64,000 nt of DNA, from NCBI GenBank assembly GCA_964036045.1, contig OZ038381.1, positions 161,824,283 to 161,888,282 of the forward strand, written 5' to 3'. Positions 50,593-60,031 of the stretch are shown here, piece after piece. The stretch's first letter is position 1. Each line of letters starts with the position of its first letter. The translations under genes and the position numbers were made by a program. Source of the stretch: Eutreptiella sp. 'Long Island Sound 2002' (Eukaryota; Euglenozoa; Euglenophyceae; Eutreptiales; Eutreptiaceae). The notes under the pieces are model-generated. The model was not told where the DNA came from and did not search any database. It saw only the letters and a program-made list of their open reading frames with translations.

Positions 50593-51975
50593 CACCGCCT
50601 GGGCGGGGAGGGATGCTACGTGGGCAAGGGGAATGAAGAAAATTGGGGCTGAAAACTGCATGAGCAGTTTGTGCATTCGCATGTGCAGTTTTGATCCAAT
50701 TTTTAGTGCAAACAGCGATTTGTTGGCTTTCCAACAGGCCATGGCCGGCCCTAGGGAGAGCTAGAGGCTGCACAAACTTGCCCTTTGGCGTCCTACCACG
50801 AGTGTACTGTTCCCAATTCCCCCCAGCCACAGAATCCCTGCCTTTGGGATCCCATACTTGTTCACAAAATTCGTGTTCACAAGATCAAACCAAAGGGGGG
50901 GGGGGGGGCATTTCTCACTTTGGGAATCCCGCCCCCACCCTCAAAGTTGGAGAGGATTGCTGGTTGGCACTTCCGATTGAATGCACTTGGCTGTGTTTTG
51001 TGGAGGTGCCTCCGGGGCTGCGGAGGGCGAGTGCTTGGGCCACTTGCAGAGCAGTATTTTCTCAGCGGAGGACGGGCAGGGGTGGCGATCAGGAAAAAGA
51101 TGGGCAGAACCCGGGGGACGTCGGCAGGAATTCGAGGTTATGAGGGGGTCAAGGGCCAGTGGACCGCCCAATGAGATACCCTTCGGAAGGGGGGAACGTC
51201 GAGCCTGAGGGACACTTCAGAACCAGCACACAATTCCTCTGCTTTGTGCTCCGGACGCAGCTCTGCCCGCACGTGAGTGCACCTGCCGCGCGGTGCGCAC
51301 CGTGCCTCAGGGTGTGTGTGCTGGGCTCCATCCATGACCCCCCCCCACTGCACGTGCGCTGTGCACGCCACCACACATCTGCGTCCCAAGTCCCATGGGT
51401 GTGTTGCGCAAAGACATCCCAATTGTCCAGCGGGTGGGCTGAGGTTTGATAGGGTTCAGCCCCACACCATCCACCAGTGAGCAATGCCCGCTCCTGTCGA
51501 ACCCCAAGCTCAGTAGGAACCAGTGCGCCCTTAGTCCGACTCAGGAGGGCCAAATCCCTTCTGATGACGCGGGCGCAAGTGGCAATTATGTTTCTGCAAA
51601 AGCATAGCCTCGGACCAGGCAGTCCCACTGTTGGACTCTGTGTTGATGGTCCACTGTTGCTTCCAGCACCGCACCTAAGGACACGTGCCTCACGCAACAG
51701 TAGTTTCGGCAGCATGAACCCAGACATCCCGAATCTTCAGCACCCCTCAGTCATTAGTTGCATCAATGTCTGATCACGGGCACGAGTTTTGGCGAGAACA
51801 CCCAAGCACCTCAGCCCAAGCCCAACACCCAAAGCGTTGCGGCAACTGTCCAGGCGGTCGTTCCTGGTGACACCCCTAAAGCGTTGCAGCTTTGCAATGA
51901 TGTGTCTTATCACGACTGTCTCACCACAACCACGAGCCGGTCGCGTCAACCCATTTGCCGCACGGGCCCCGGTGC
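50593..51975. other. No gene recognised
   Basis: GC-rich sequence downstream of the acyltransferase gene. It may include its 3' UTR. A poly-G run lies near 50896-50909. Confidence 0.4.
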
Positions 51976-54900
51976 TTACCCAGTCGGACCAAGGACTGCC
52001 GCCGCCAACGCCTGCAGCTCCGCGATGTAGAGGTGGCCCAGGGCCCGTGGGTCCGGCACCAGGTTGGAGTCCACCACGAGGTTGCCGTACAGAGTGCCGT
52101 TGTAGCTCAGCACCCCCGCCTGCGATATGCAGTTGAGGAACACTTGCTGGATCTCGGTCATGACGGCGCCTGCGAGGCACACCGGCGTCTGCGGGCCTGG
52201 GACGTTGGAGAAGACGATGCTGTGCCTCGCGAAGACGTTGGTGGTGGTATCACGGCACACGCTGATGGGCAGCGTCTTGATGGAGAGGTTTGTGCATGCC
52301 AGGGCCACCCGGGCGTAGGCCGAGGTCTTGATCGCAGTGAAGTCCTGCATGGTGCGCCTGAGGCGGGCCTCGGGGTGGGGCTCAGTGACGGGCATCGGGA
52401 CGGTGACAAAAGCCCAGGTGTTGGCCAAGCGGGTGGATTTGGGGTCCGGGGGGAAACCCACAGGGATCAGTGCCTTCATTGAGGTGGCGGGGCCGGGGAT
52501 GTCTCTCTGCACGTGGAGGTATCGCTGGATGGCGCCGGACAGGCAAGAGAAGATGACATCGTTGACGGAGGCTCCGGTGGCATTTTTGATCTGCCAAAGT
52601 CCAGAGGCGAGGGGTTTGTGGGAGATTACAAGCACCGGGATTGTAGTAGGGACCAAACGCGGTAGGCGTAAGAAAGGATTAGGGGAGGAACAACATGTAC
52701 TTTGCAGTCACAGCGACCCAATCACTGTGGGGGGCTCAGAACACACACACAAACCCGTGCTGTGAGGCCATCTGACCTCGGGGTCCCAGGTGCAAGGCTC
52801 CCGTAGTTCGGCATGGTCGCGTGGCTCACACACTGATCTTGCACTGGCCCCCTCCCTCCACCCCTTCCTTCCCAAAGCCCCAGCGCAGTTGCCCAGCAAC
52901 CAAATCTCCTCCAGAAGTCGTGTGGGTCAGGTTGGGACAGCGAAACGGCTCAACGCGAAGTGGCTGGACACGCTCGCCCTCGTCCACTAGCCCAAGCACT
53001 GGACATCCTATGGCGCTGCAGCTGTACCTTCTTCACCAGATCCAAAGGATGCGGAGGGATGATGACCACCGTTGGCCGGTTGCAGAAGACGGGAAGCTGC
53101 CCCGCACCTTGTGAAAACGAGGTCACCGAGTCAAAGCTGCCTTTGGCCATGCCTGCCACCTTCCCCACACTGCAAAGAACGTCCAATGCGCGAAGTAGAG
53201 GGCGAAAGAATCGCCTGTGACACGGGCCCCACCTGCAAAGCAGAGGTAAATGGGAGCATTGGAAGAAAAGTGCTCGGGCATCGCTGGGCGCAGTGTGGCA
53301 TGAAGTCAGGCGTGGACGCATCCTACTGAGTGTCACACACCAGGGAGGGGTGTATCCTACTGAGTGTCACACACCAGGGAGGGGTGTATCCTACTGAGGG
53401 TCATACATCAGGGAGGGGGGTGTCCTACCGAGTGTCACAGGGAGGGGTGTATCCTACTGAGTGTCACACACCAGGGAGGAGTGTATCCTACTGAGTGTCA
53501 CACACCAGGGAGGGGTGTATTCTACTGAATCACACACCAGAACACGTGGACGGTACCATGGCGATGCCCAGCAGAGCTGCTGGATCTGCCAACTTTCTGT
53601 GTTTGATCGTCTGTTGGTGAACTCCTCCTGGCCCCCCTCTCCCTCATCCGCCTCCCTTGGCATTGTATGTGTTCGTGAATGTTGAGCAGCGATTCCACAT
53701 TTGCCCTGATGATGACACACATTTTGACTGGGCATTGAAACACATCCTGTGCCCAGAGACTCCCCGAGGGGCAGAGGAGGGGGAGTATACGAGGGTCGTC
53801 AAGTTTAGGCTCTGAATTTGGAGTCTTTGCGCGACGTCCGTGTTCCCACTCAACCATCACACGTTAACACAGCCTGTGTTCCAATCCTGCCCTCCACTTT
53901 GCGCACACAACAGCAAACGCAAAAAACCTTGCACAAGCCCCAGTGTTGTTTGGATGAGGCCATTGTCTTGACCTCCATTTGTGCACCCACAGCCCCCCAA
54001 ACGGGGCACTGTGCCTGGGGTGGTACAACTCTCATAAAACCCCCGTGCCACCTGTGATTTGGCACCAAGAAAATTGTTGGAACGGTCAAACACCAACCCC
54101 ACAGGCTTCTCTCACTACTCCTGGGCTCCAAAGTAGCGCCCCAGGCAATCTACAAAGCCCCTGGATGGGACCCCAGCTTTGGACTCCGCACGGACTGCAT
54201 GATTATGATGAGATTTCCGAGTCCAACGGGATGCGGAGTGGTTCAGTACATGCGGATGCGCGTTTAACCCGCAGAGGGAACCTCCTTTTTTTTTGTTTGG
54301 AGAAGTCCAGCAGCGTTAGAAATCGTGCACAAGTGCTTGAACACTGCAACGCGTGCCACAGGGCGATGGCGGACAAACCAACGCCAGCCCACAACACCCG
54401 CCCTTGCCCCAGCCCGGCCCAAATCCCACAGGGGCCCCTCCTATTGACAAGCAGTACACTGATGGGAAGAGGGGCTGCCTCGGGAGGAACTGCCAGGCGC
54501 TGTCAATCAGTGGACCACTGCGGGGCTCCTTAAGGGCCATCCTTCGTACAATGAATGGCGGGAGGGTGGGGAGAAGGCAGAGAAGGGATTGAGACCGGGG
54601 CAGGAGCACATACGGGAGCGCACAGGATCCTGGAGGAGCAAGCAACACTGTCCTACGGTCATGGCCCGAGAGGCAGGACATTCACCTGTTGCTTGTCTTC
54701 GGGGGTGGCAGGGCTTGAATGGGCAACGGCTTGCCGTCAATGTCCGTCAGCATCGCGTGGAACATTCTCATGAGATGCAGGCCATCGCCGAGGCAGTGCT
54801 CTACGCGGAACAGCAGCATCTCACGGCCGCCCTGTGCGCAGGTGCAGGTGTGCGAGGCACGTACAAACAGTACAACAGCATCCAGAAGCGAGTCTCACGG

Positions 54901-55153
54901 AGGGGGCTCCGCCTGGGGGTCCTGTTTGGAAATTCCCCGCAAAGGCATGGGATGTGCCGACGTGCCCCGCGCCACCCAGCCCCGTCCCTGCCTCTACCCC
55001 TACCCCTGCCTGTTACCCCCCGGGCGTCTCACAGTGCAACTGAACCTTTAAATTGGTGATGTAGTGGAACTCCCAGAGCTTGTGAGGGTAGCCCTTGATG
55101 TTCTGTGACACAATACCCTCCATCTTTCGATGCAGCTCTTCTTCGGAGGACAC
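51976..55153 (-). CDS. Wax ester synthase/diacylglycerol acyltransferase (WS/DGAT), four exons, 5' end missing
   Basis: Exons 55046-55153, 54686-54831, 53028-53214 and 51976-52590 join with matching phases and GT-AG sites. The first reads YPHKLWEFHYITNL, like P-L-W-E in the family. The second carries LFRVEHCLGDGLHLM, the acyltransferase HHxxxDG motif with its second His, Asp and Gly kept and the first His replaced by Glu. The fourth opens IKNATGASVNDVIFSC (the ND motif) and contains IVFSNVPGPQTPVCLAGA and GTLYGNLVVDSNLVPDP, typical of the C-terminal WS/DGAT domain. The enzyme joins fatty acyl-CoA to long-chain alcohols or diacylglycerol at membranes, making storage lipids. The N-terminal 60-100 residues are not found. 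The end is a TAA overlapping a good donor (GTAAGC), so one more exon is possible. Confidence 0.8.
53320..53530. repeat. Minisatellite, 34-bp unit, in a WS/DGAT intron
   Basis: About six copies containing ATCCTACTGAGTGTCACACA and CCAGGGAGGGGTGT, slightly varied, inside the 1.47-kb intron between the second and third mapped exons. Confidence 0.9.
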
Positions 55154-55440
55154 CTACAACAGGGGCAACAAGTGGGGTGACTAGGAGATTGGGTCAATTG
55201 CATCTGATTGCGTGTGATGGGGCACATGTAACAATTATGCTTTCCTTGAAATGTATATTTGGTCAGGGGTATTGCTACAACTCTGCTCTGGTATTCACAG
55301 CCGACTTTTTAAGTTGGCCCGTGGAGACAACAGTCGCTTCCGCATGATGGTGTTCCCTGGTATGGTTGGAACTACTTTTTCCAAGCAGTTCTTGGTAGGA
55401 ACACCCCGAACAAGTTTTCCATGCTTCGACCCAAGGCAAT

Positions 55441-55660
55441 TTCCAAGCACCAATCCCAGCCCAGCCCAACCGGCAACCTTGCATGCAACCTCGCAAGCAC
55501 TTTTCCCAACCACCCCTGCCCATCAAACGTTCCAAGCACTTTTTCCAACCTCCACCCCCACCCCCTTTTCCAAGCACCAATCGTAGCCTGGCCAACCCGG
55601 CAACCTCGCATGCCACCTCGCAGGCACTTTTCCCAACCACCCCCGCCCATCAAAATTTAG
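55441..55660. repeat. Direct duplication, about 120-bp unit
   Basis: Two imperfect copies containing GCAAGCACTTTTCCCAACCA and CCTGCCCATCAAA words (about 55441-55560 and 55571-55660), C-rich. Confidence 0.7.
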
Positions 55661-55989
55661 CCTTTTTCCAAGCGGCGGACGCCTTCGGTTTTCCAAGGGG
55701 TGGGTTGCACCAAATGTCTGAGAACTTCTTTTTTGGCCCGTGCAACTTTCTGGCCCTCGCTTAGAACTGCACCTTGCGATTTACAACCAACAATCAAAAA
55801 AGTTCTCGGAATTGTCAAGGTACAAAAATATTTCATGCCGAGGGGATTTGCAACATGTGATGCATAGGCTCGAGTGCGACTGCATGAGAGTCTGTACAGA
55901 AAGCGAAGCACATGGATACCGCTCAAATGTGCAGCCACAGGGGGGGGTGGAACCAGCCTGGATGCGACCAACCACCAACTTTGTGTCAA

Positions 55990-56110
55990 AAACGCAGATA
56001 TGTACATATACGCGTATGTATGTGTACATGCATACGTATACGCATATACGTATATGTGATGTATACGTGACGTATACGCACATACATGTAGTGTGTGGAC
56101 ACTGTGGATA
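55990..56110. repeat. Alternating purine-pyrimidine tract
   Basis: Rich in TACGTATACGCATATACGTA-type sequence, with a second patch at about 56355-56402. Such alternating tracts can adopt Z-DNA or cruciform structures. Confidence 0.65.
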
Positions 56111-56275
56111 GTTTGTAGACACTGTGCGTGGTTTGTAGACACTGTGCACATACACATTTGCCCAAGTATAGTCTGTAGACACTGTGCATAGTTTGTAGAC
56201 ACTGTGCATAGTTTGTAGACACTGTGCACATTCACGTTTACCTGGGTCTAGTCTGTAGACACTGTGCACCACAAG
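56085..56275. repeat. Minisatellite, about 20-bp unit
   Basis: Around eight copies of TTTGTAGACACTGTGCATAG and variants, interrupted by two diverged stretches. It creates repetitive STNYAQCLQT frames on the minus strand. Confidence 0.85.
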
Positions 56276-56762
56276 TAGACGCGGCCTGCTAATTGAAAAC
56301 ACTGTCGGCATGGTGTAGACGTGAAGAGACAATACTTGGGAAGGGGGCCAAAGGTGTATATGCGTATACGCGTGCATATACATGTATACGTGTATACATA
56401 CAGCCCTCCAAAAACAGGCGGGGGTTCGAGGGGGTCTTCTAGGGCCCACCACTAGGAGGAGGCTGGGGGGGGGGGGGGGTTCGGAGAGGTCTAAGGGGCA
56501 GGATGGATCACGAGGGTGGCTGATATTTGCATTTCAGGGCACACACACACACCGTCAACTCCGGGCATGCGACCGTAACACAGTGGCATGCGCCCCAGTC
56601 AGCACTTTTTTGTCCCAAAAGAGCCCCTCCCACAGAAAAATTGGGAGGGCAACATAACCATGAGTGGTGTAGAGTTACATGGCTCCATGACCCCTGCCCC
56701 CTCAGGCCCCCCAAGTGGGGAGGACTCAAAAATGGCTGCATAAACGCTGGTGGGGTTAAAAT

Positions 56763-56886
56763 GAATCACCTCACAGAGGTTGTTAGATCAAAGCCACGCG
56801 GGAACACGCCACATACCCCCCCTGTTGGGCCTTTTTGGGGCTATTCGCATACCCTACCTCAAGGGGTTGAATCGTTTGTTTAAACC
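56763..56886. repeat. Dispersed repeat, duplicated at about 57728-57858
   Basis: Both copies share GGTTGTTAGATCAAAGCCA, GGGAACACGCCACATACCCC and CTATTCGCATACCCTAC in the same order. The second copy has a small extra GCGTATATAG segment. Confidence 0.8.
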
Positions 56887-57727
56887 CTTGTAAAATCACT
56901 ATTTTGTCCAATAAATGCATCCCCCAATGACTTTTTGGTGTGGACCCCCCATAGACCCCCCCAATTGAAACCCACTTTTTTGGGCTTTTGAGGGAGGTGG
57001 GGGGGGGGGGGGCATCAATGGTCAAGTTCCAATGTCCACATTAGGCTCCAACTGCGCCTGCCCCACAGCTTTCATCACCTTCTGTCCAGAGTGACACGTT
57101 CAGTGCATTTAGTTCCACCGGTGTGTGTGGCTCAGTGTGTTCCCTCCCTAAATGGTTGGGGTTGCGACCTTTAGGACTCTATCGGCTTGGGCACACATCT
57201 AGGTCAGAGGTCACTCCATCACCGGGTGCTAATTTACTTGGCTCCCATTTAGCCCTCCCGGCTCCGGCTAGCGGGGGGGAGGGTGGGCCGGGGGGGGGGG
57301 TGTCGAAAAATGACCCCCCCTTTTTCATCATCATCATGAATCTTTTGGTTTTTTTCAATCTTGAGCCGAAAAAGTGTTTCCGGGTCCCAACTCCATGGGG
57401 TTTGTATGGGGCGGAGTGGGACGAGCGCTTATGCGGTTCATGCACTTTTCAGCCATTTTTGCTATGTTGGCAGTTTTGGCGACCTCGGTGACCCCGTGGT
57501 ACCCACTCTGAGGGGTGTGAGTGGGGATGTTGTGACAGTATATGCCTCCTAGGATACGAAAGGACGTTTTTTGCGGTCTGTAGCCTTGCCGAGGGCCGGT
57601 CAAAACCCGTGCCAAAGACGCGAAATGACTGTCTCCACCAATAATGGCTTACATGAGTGAATGGGCCGGTACACAACCTGCTTATGCATTTTTTCACTCT
57701 TCACAGCTGAAAATCGGAGTTTTCGAA
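56887..57727. other. No gene recognised
   Basis: Between two copies of the dispersed repeat. Poly-G runs near 57000-57012 and 57290-57300. No convincing exon. Confidence 0.4.
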
Positions 57728-57855
57728 ATCACCTCGCACAGGTTGTTAGATCAAAGCCAGGCAGGCGTATATAGGGGAACACGCCACATACCCCCCCCAT
57801 TTTGGGCCTTTTTGGGCCTATTCGCATACCCTACTGCAAGGGGTTGAATTGTTAG

Positions 57856-57961
57856 TTTAGGTTATGCACCCTGCACTGAAACATGCACTGCACCACAAGT
57901 CCAACACACAGCCTGTCAATTGCTGACAACAACTCGGGGTTCGGGTCCATGCCCCTACCCG
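57856..57961. repeat. 106-bp direct repeat, copy 1
   Basis: Nearly identical to 58243-58348 (TTTAGGTTATGCACCCTGCA to CCATGCCCCTACCCG). The copies are 387 bp apart, start to start, just 3' of a retroelement RNase H fragment. They could be terminal or split repeats of that element. Confidence 0.85.
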
Positions 57962-58242
57962 GGGGCAGGGCATGTGCAGCCAGGCAGGCTGCTTCCAGTA
58001 GACAGTGTTTGCATAGCGGTGGCGGCAGGGCTGACTGTACTGAGGTACAGGCGCTGGGTGCATTCAGCGACCCGGAGGGGGGGGGGGTGGGTGGGGGCAG
58101 GGCACTGGCCGGTGTGGTGGGTGGGGAAGCAGATTCAGGGCCAGTAAGGGTGGGTGGGTGGGGGACCCAACCATCAGTGCAAAGAACACACTAAGCAACA
58201 CAGTCGGGGTCCTAAACTATAGTTTATATGCATAAACTAAGG

Positions 58243-58348
58243 TTTAGGTTATGCACCCTGCACTGAAACATGCACTGCACCACAAGTCCAACACACAGCC
58301 TGTCAATTGCTGACAACAACTCGGGGTTCAGGTCCATGCCCCTACCCG
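58243..58348. repeat. 106-bp direct repeat, copy 2
   Basis: Second copy; it ends about 37 bp before the open frame of the RNase H fragment. Confidence 0.85.
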
Positions 58349-58384
58349 ATGAATACGCTGTGCGGCTCCCCCCCCCCCCTTGTC

Positions 58385-59269
58385 TCAAGAAAGACTGTGG
58401 AGAGGGCGCGGGGGGTAGGGCAGGGTGGCGCTGGCATACCTCGAAAACCGGGTGGCTCCCACGCGTTGCCCTTGCGGCCGCCGTGGGGTCTCCCTGCGCC
58501 TGTGCCCCCCCCCCCCCCCCCCCCCCCAGCCCCTGTATCGCACTGTCCCTACATGCAGGGGTGTGTGCACGCGTTCCTGGTCCAAACGTGCCTGTGTGCA
58601 TAGTGCTGCTACAAGCATGTCGTCAGGAGATACATAAGATCTCCAGCGGGATGGAACATCCGCTGGGTTCAACTCTCCCTTGACCCACAGCAGTTCAACC
58701 ACCGCCCCAGACCAACGCAGAGTGTGCAGCAGCTGTCGCAGCAGCCTGTTTTGTGCATCACAGGCCGTGGCTGCTCTGCCCTTCATGGCAGAAAACAATG
58801 ATGACATGTTGTCACCATAGATTCGCAGGAACTGCACCTGTCTGTATGCCCCCGTGCGTACTGTCTCTACAATACCTGCCAGCTCCGCTGCTTGCTGTGT
58901 AGCTACCCAATCAGGCACCCTCTTAATACGCATCCCCAGTGAATCCCCCCAAATGCCAACATAATAATTCTGGCCCTGTCGGGCCGCGTCGCAGTAGAAC
59001 GTATCAGTTGATCCCAGGGTGCCGTGGGGCACCCATGGGACCAAAGCACATGCAATGCCTTCCAGGAGGCCCCGCAGGACCTTGGGTGGTGTACACTTCG
59101 CAGTACTGGGTCCCTGGTTGAGCCAACGGTACGCACCAGCCAGGAAAGGCTGTGCCCCCCTCCCCGGCCGCAGTGCCCACTGTAGTTTCCCCAGCATGCG
59201 CCTCAGCGCTTTGTCCGAATATCCGGTGGTGGCTAGTCTCTTAGGCGTCACAAGTTGCCCACCCCCCAC
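58385..59269 (-). pseudogene. RNase H and RT-tail fragment of a DIRS-like or related retroelement
   Basis: The minus-strand frame reads KALRRMLGKLQWALRPG and AGAYRWLNQG (end of RT/connection). An RNase H-like domain follows: DTFYCDAARQGQNYYVGIWG (Asp), QQAAELAGIVETV (Glu), RIYGDNMSSLFSAMKGRA (Asp) and WVKGELNPADVPSR (final Asp). The NPAD-PSR signature is typical of DIRS-like RNases H and related reverse-transcribing elements. The RT catalytic part is absent; the frame is cut at 59269. The C-terminal end runs into a poly-Gly stretch from a G-run. The start and true end are unknown; it is a fragment. Confidence 0.65.
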
Positions 59270-59660
59270 CTGGCGCTATGGCCCACGGAAGTCCATGTTG
59301 TAATGAGGGGGAAAGTATGTGAAAAGGGGTGTTATTTTTTGGGTACCCAAACCCCCCTGGTGGCAACATGCAAAAACAAGGTGTGTATTTCAAATATATG
59401 CCATTATTTGCATTTCTGGAAACACACAGATTTTCAAAATAAAGACATTCAATCACCAAAATATAGTGTTGTTTTACATTTAGACCACTGCATTCCAGTG
59501 TGTGTGAGGGGGGGGGGGGGGGCTGCCTATTTTTCTCTCCCCTTTGTTCGAGGTTGATCACAGAACCCCCCTATACACCACAGATGAGGGAACCCCAAAC
59601 ATACCTTTCATTGAAGCACACAGAAAACTATCCCAAAGCATGTACTTGTATTTCCTATTT
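59270..59660. other. No gene recognised
   Basis: AT-rich sequence with a poly-G run at 59508-59522. Confidence 0.4.
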
Positions 59661-59668
59661 TAACCAAC

Positions 59669-59688
59669 CTAGCCGAAATTTCGGCCAG
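59669..59688. repeat. Palindrome copy 1 (one mismatch)
   Basis: CTAGCCGAAATTTCGGCCAG; differs from the consensus CTGGCCGAAATTTCGGCCAG at one base. Confidence 0.9.
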
Positions 59689-59739
59689 CTCTTCGAAAAA
59701 TGTCCAAACACATGGTCCTATTTGACACACAGGCCTAAG

Positions 59740-59759
59740 CTGGCCGAAATTTCGGCCAG
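59740..59759. repeat. Palindrome copy 2
   Basis: CTGGCCGAAATTTCGGCCAG. On the minus strand it is preceded by ATTCGGAG and GACC and followed by CTT and TGTGTGT, as in copies 4 and 5. Confidence 0.95.
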
Positions 59760-59972
59760 GTCCATCGAAACTCCGAATATGATCACTGAAATGGGTACCT
59801 AAGACAGTAGACATGAGCAAGGAACACAGGAGCAGTGACATTTGAACAGGGTGTGCAACATAATATACTCAATTACAAGCAAATACTTGCCACCTGACGA
59901 ATCAAAGCAGACTTTTGCAGTGCCTATGGGGAAACACAATAATAAAAGGCTGAAGAGGCTGAGGACTGCATG

Positions 59973-59992
59973 CTGGCCAAAATTTCGGCCAG
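59973..59992. repeat. Palindrome copy 3 (one mismatch)
   Basis: CTGGCCAAAATTTCGGCCAG, about 40 bp after the stop codon of the gene at 60032-62619 and so probably in its 3' UTR. Confidence 0.9.
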
Positions 59993-60031
59993 ACTTCATG
60001 CTGACAGGCAATATAAGCAGCAGGACTGGCA

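Noticed and set aside
53320-53530. Regular 34-bp repeats resembling a CRISPR array
   Set aside because: The repeats are directly adjacent without unique spacers, in a eukaryotic intron; it is a minisatellite.
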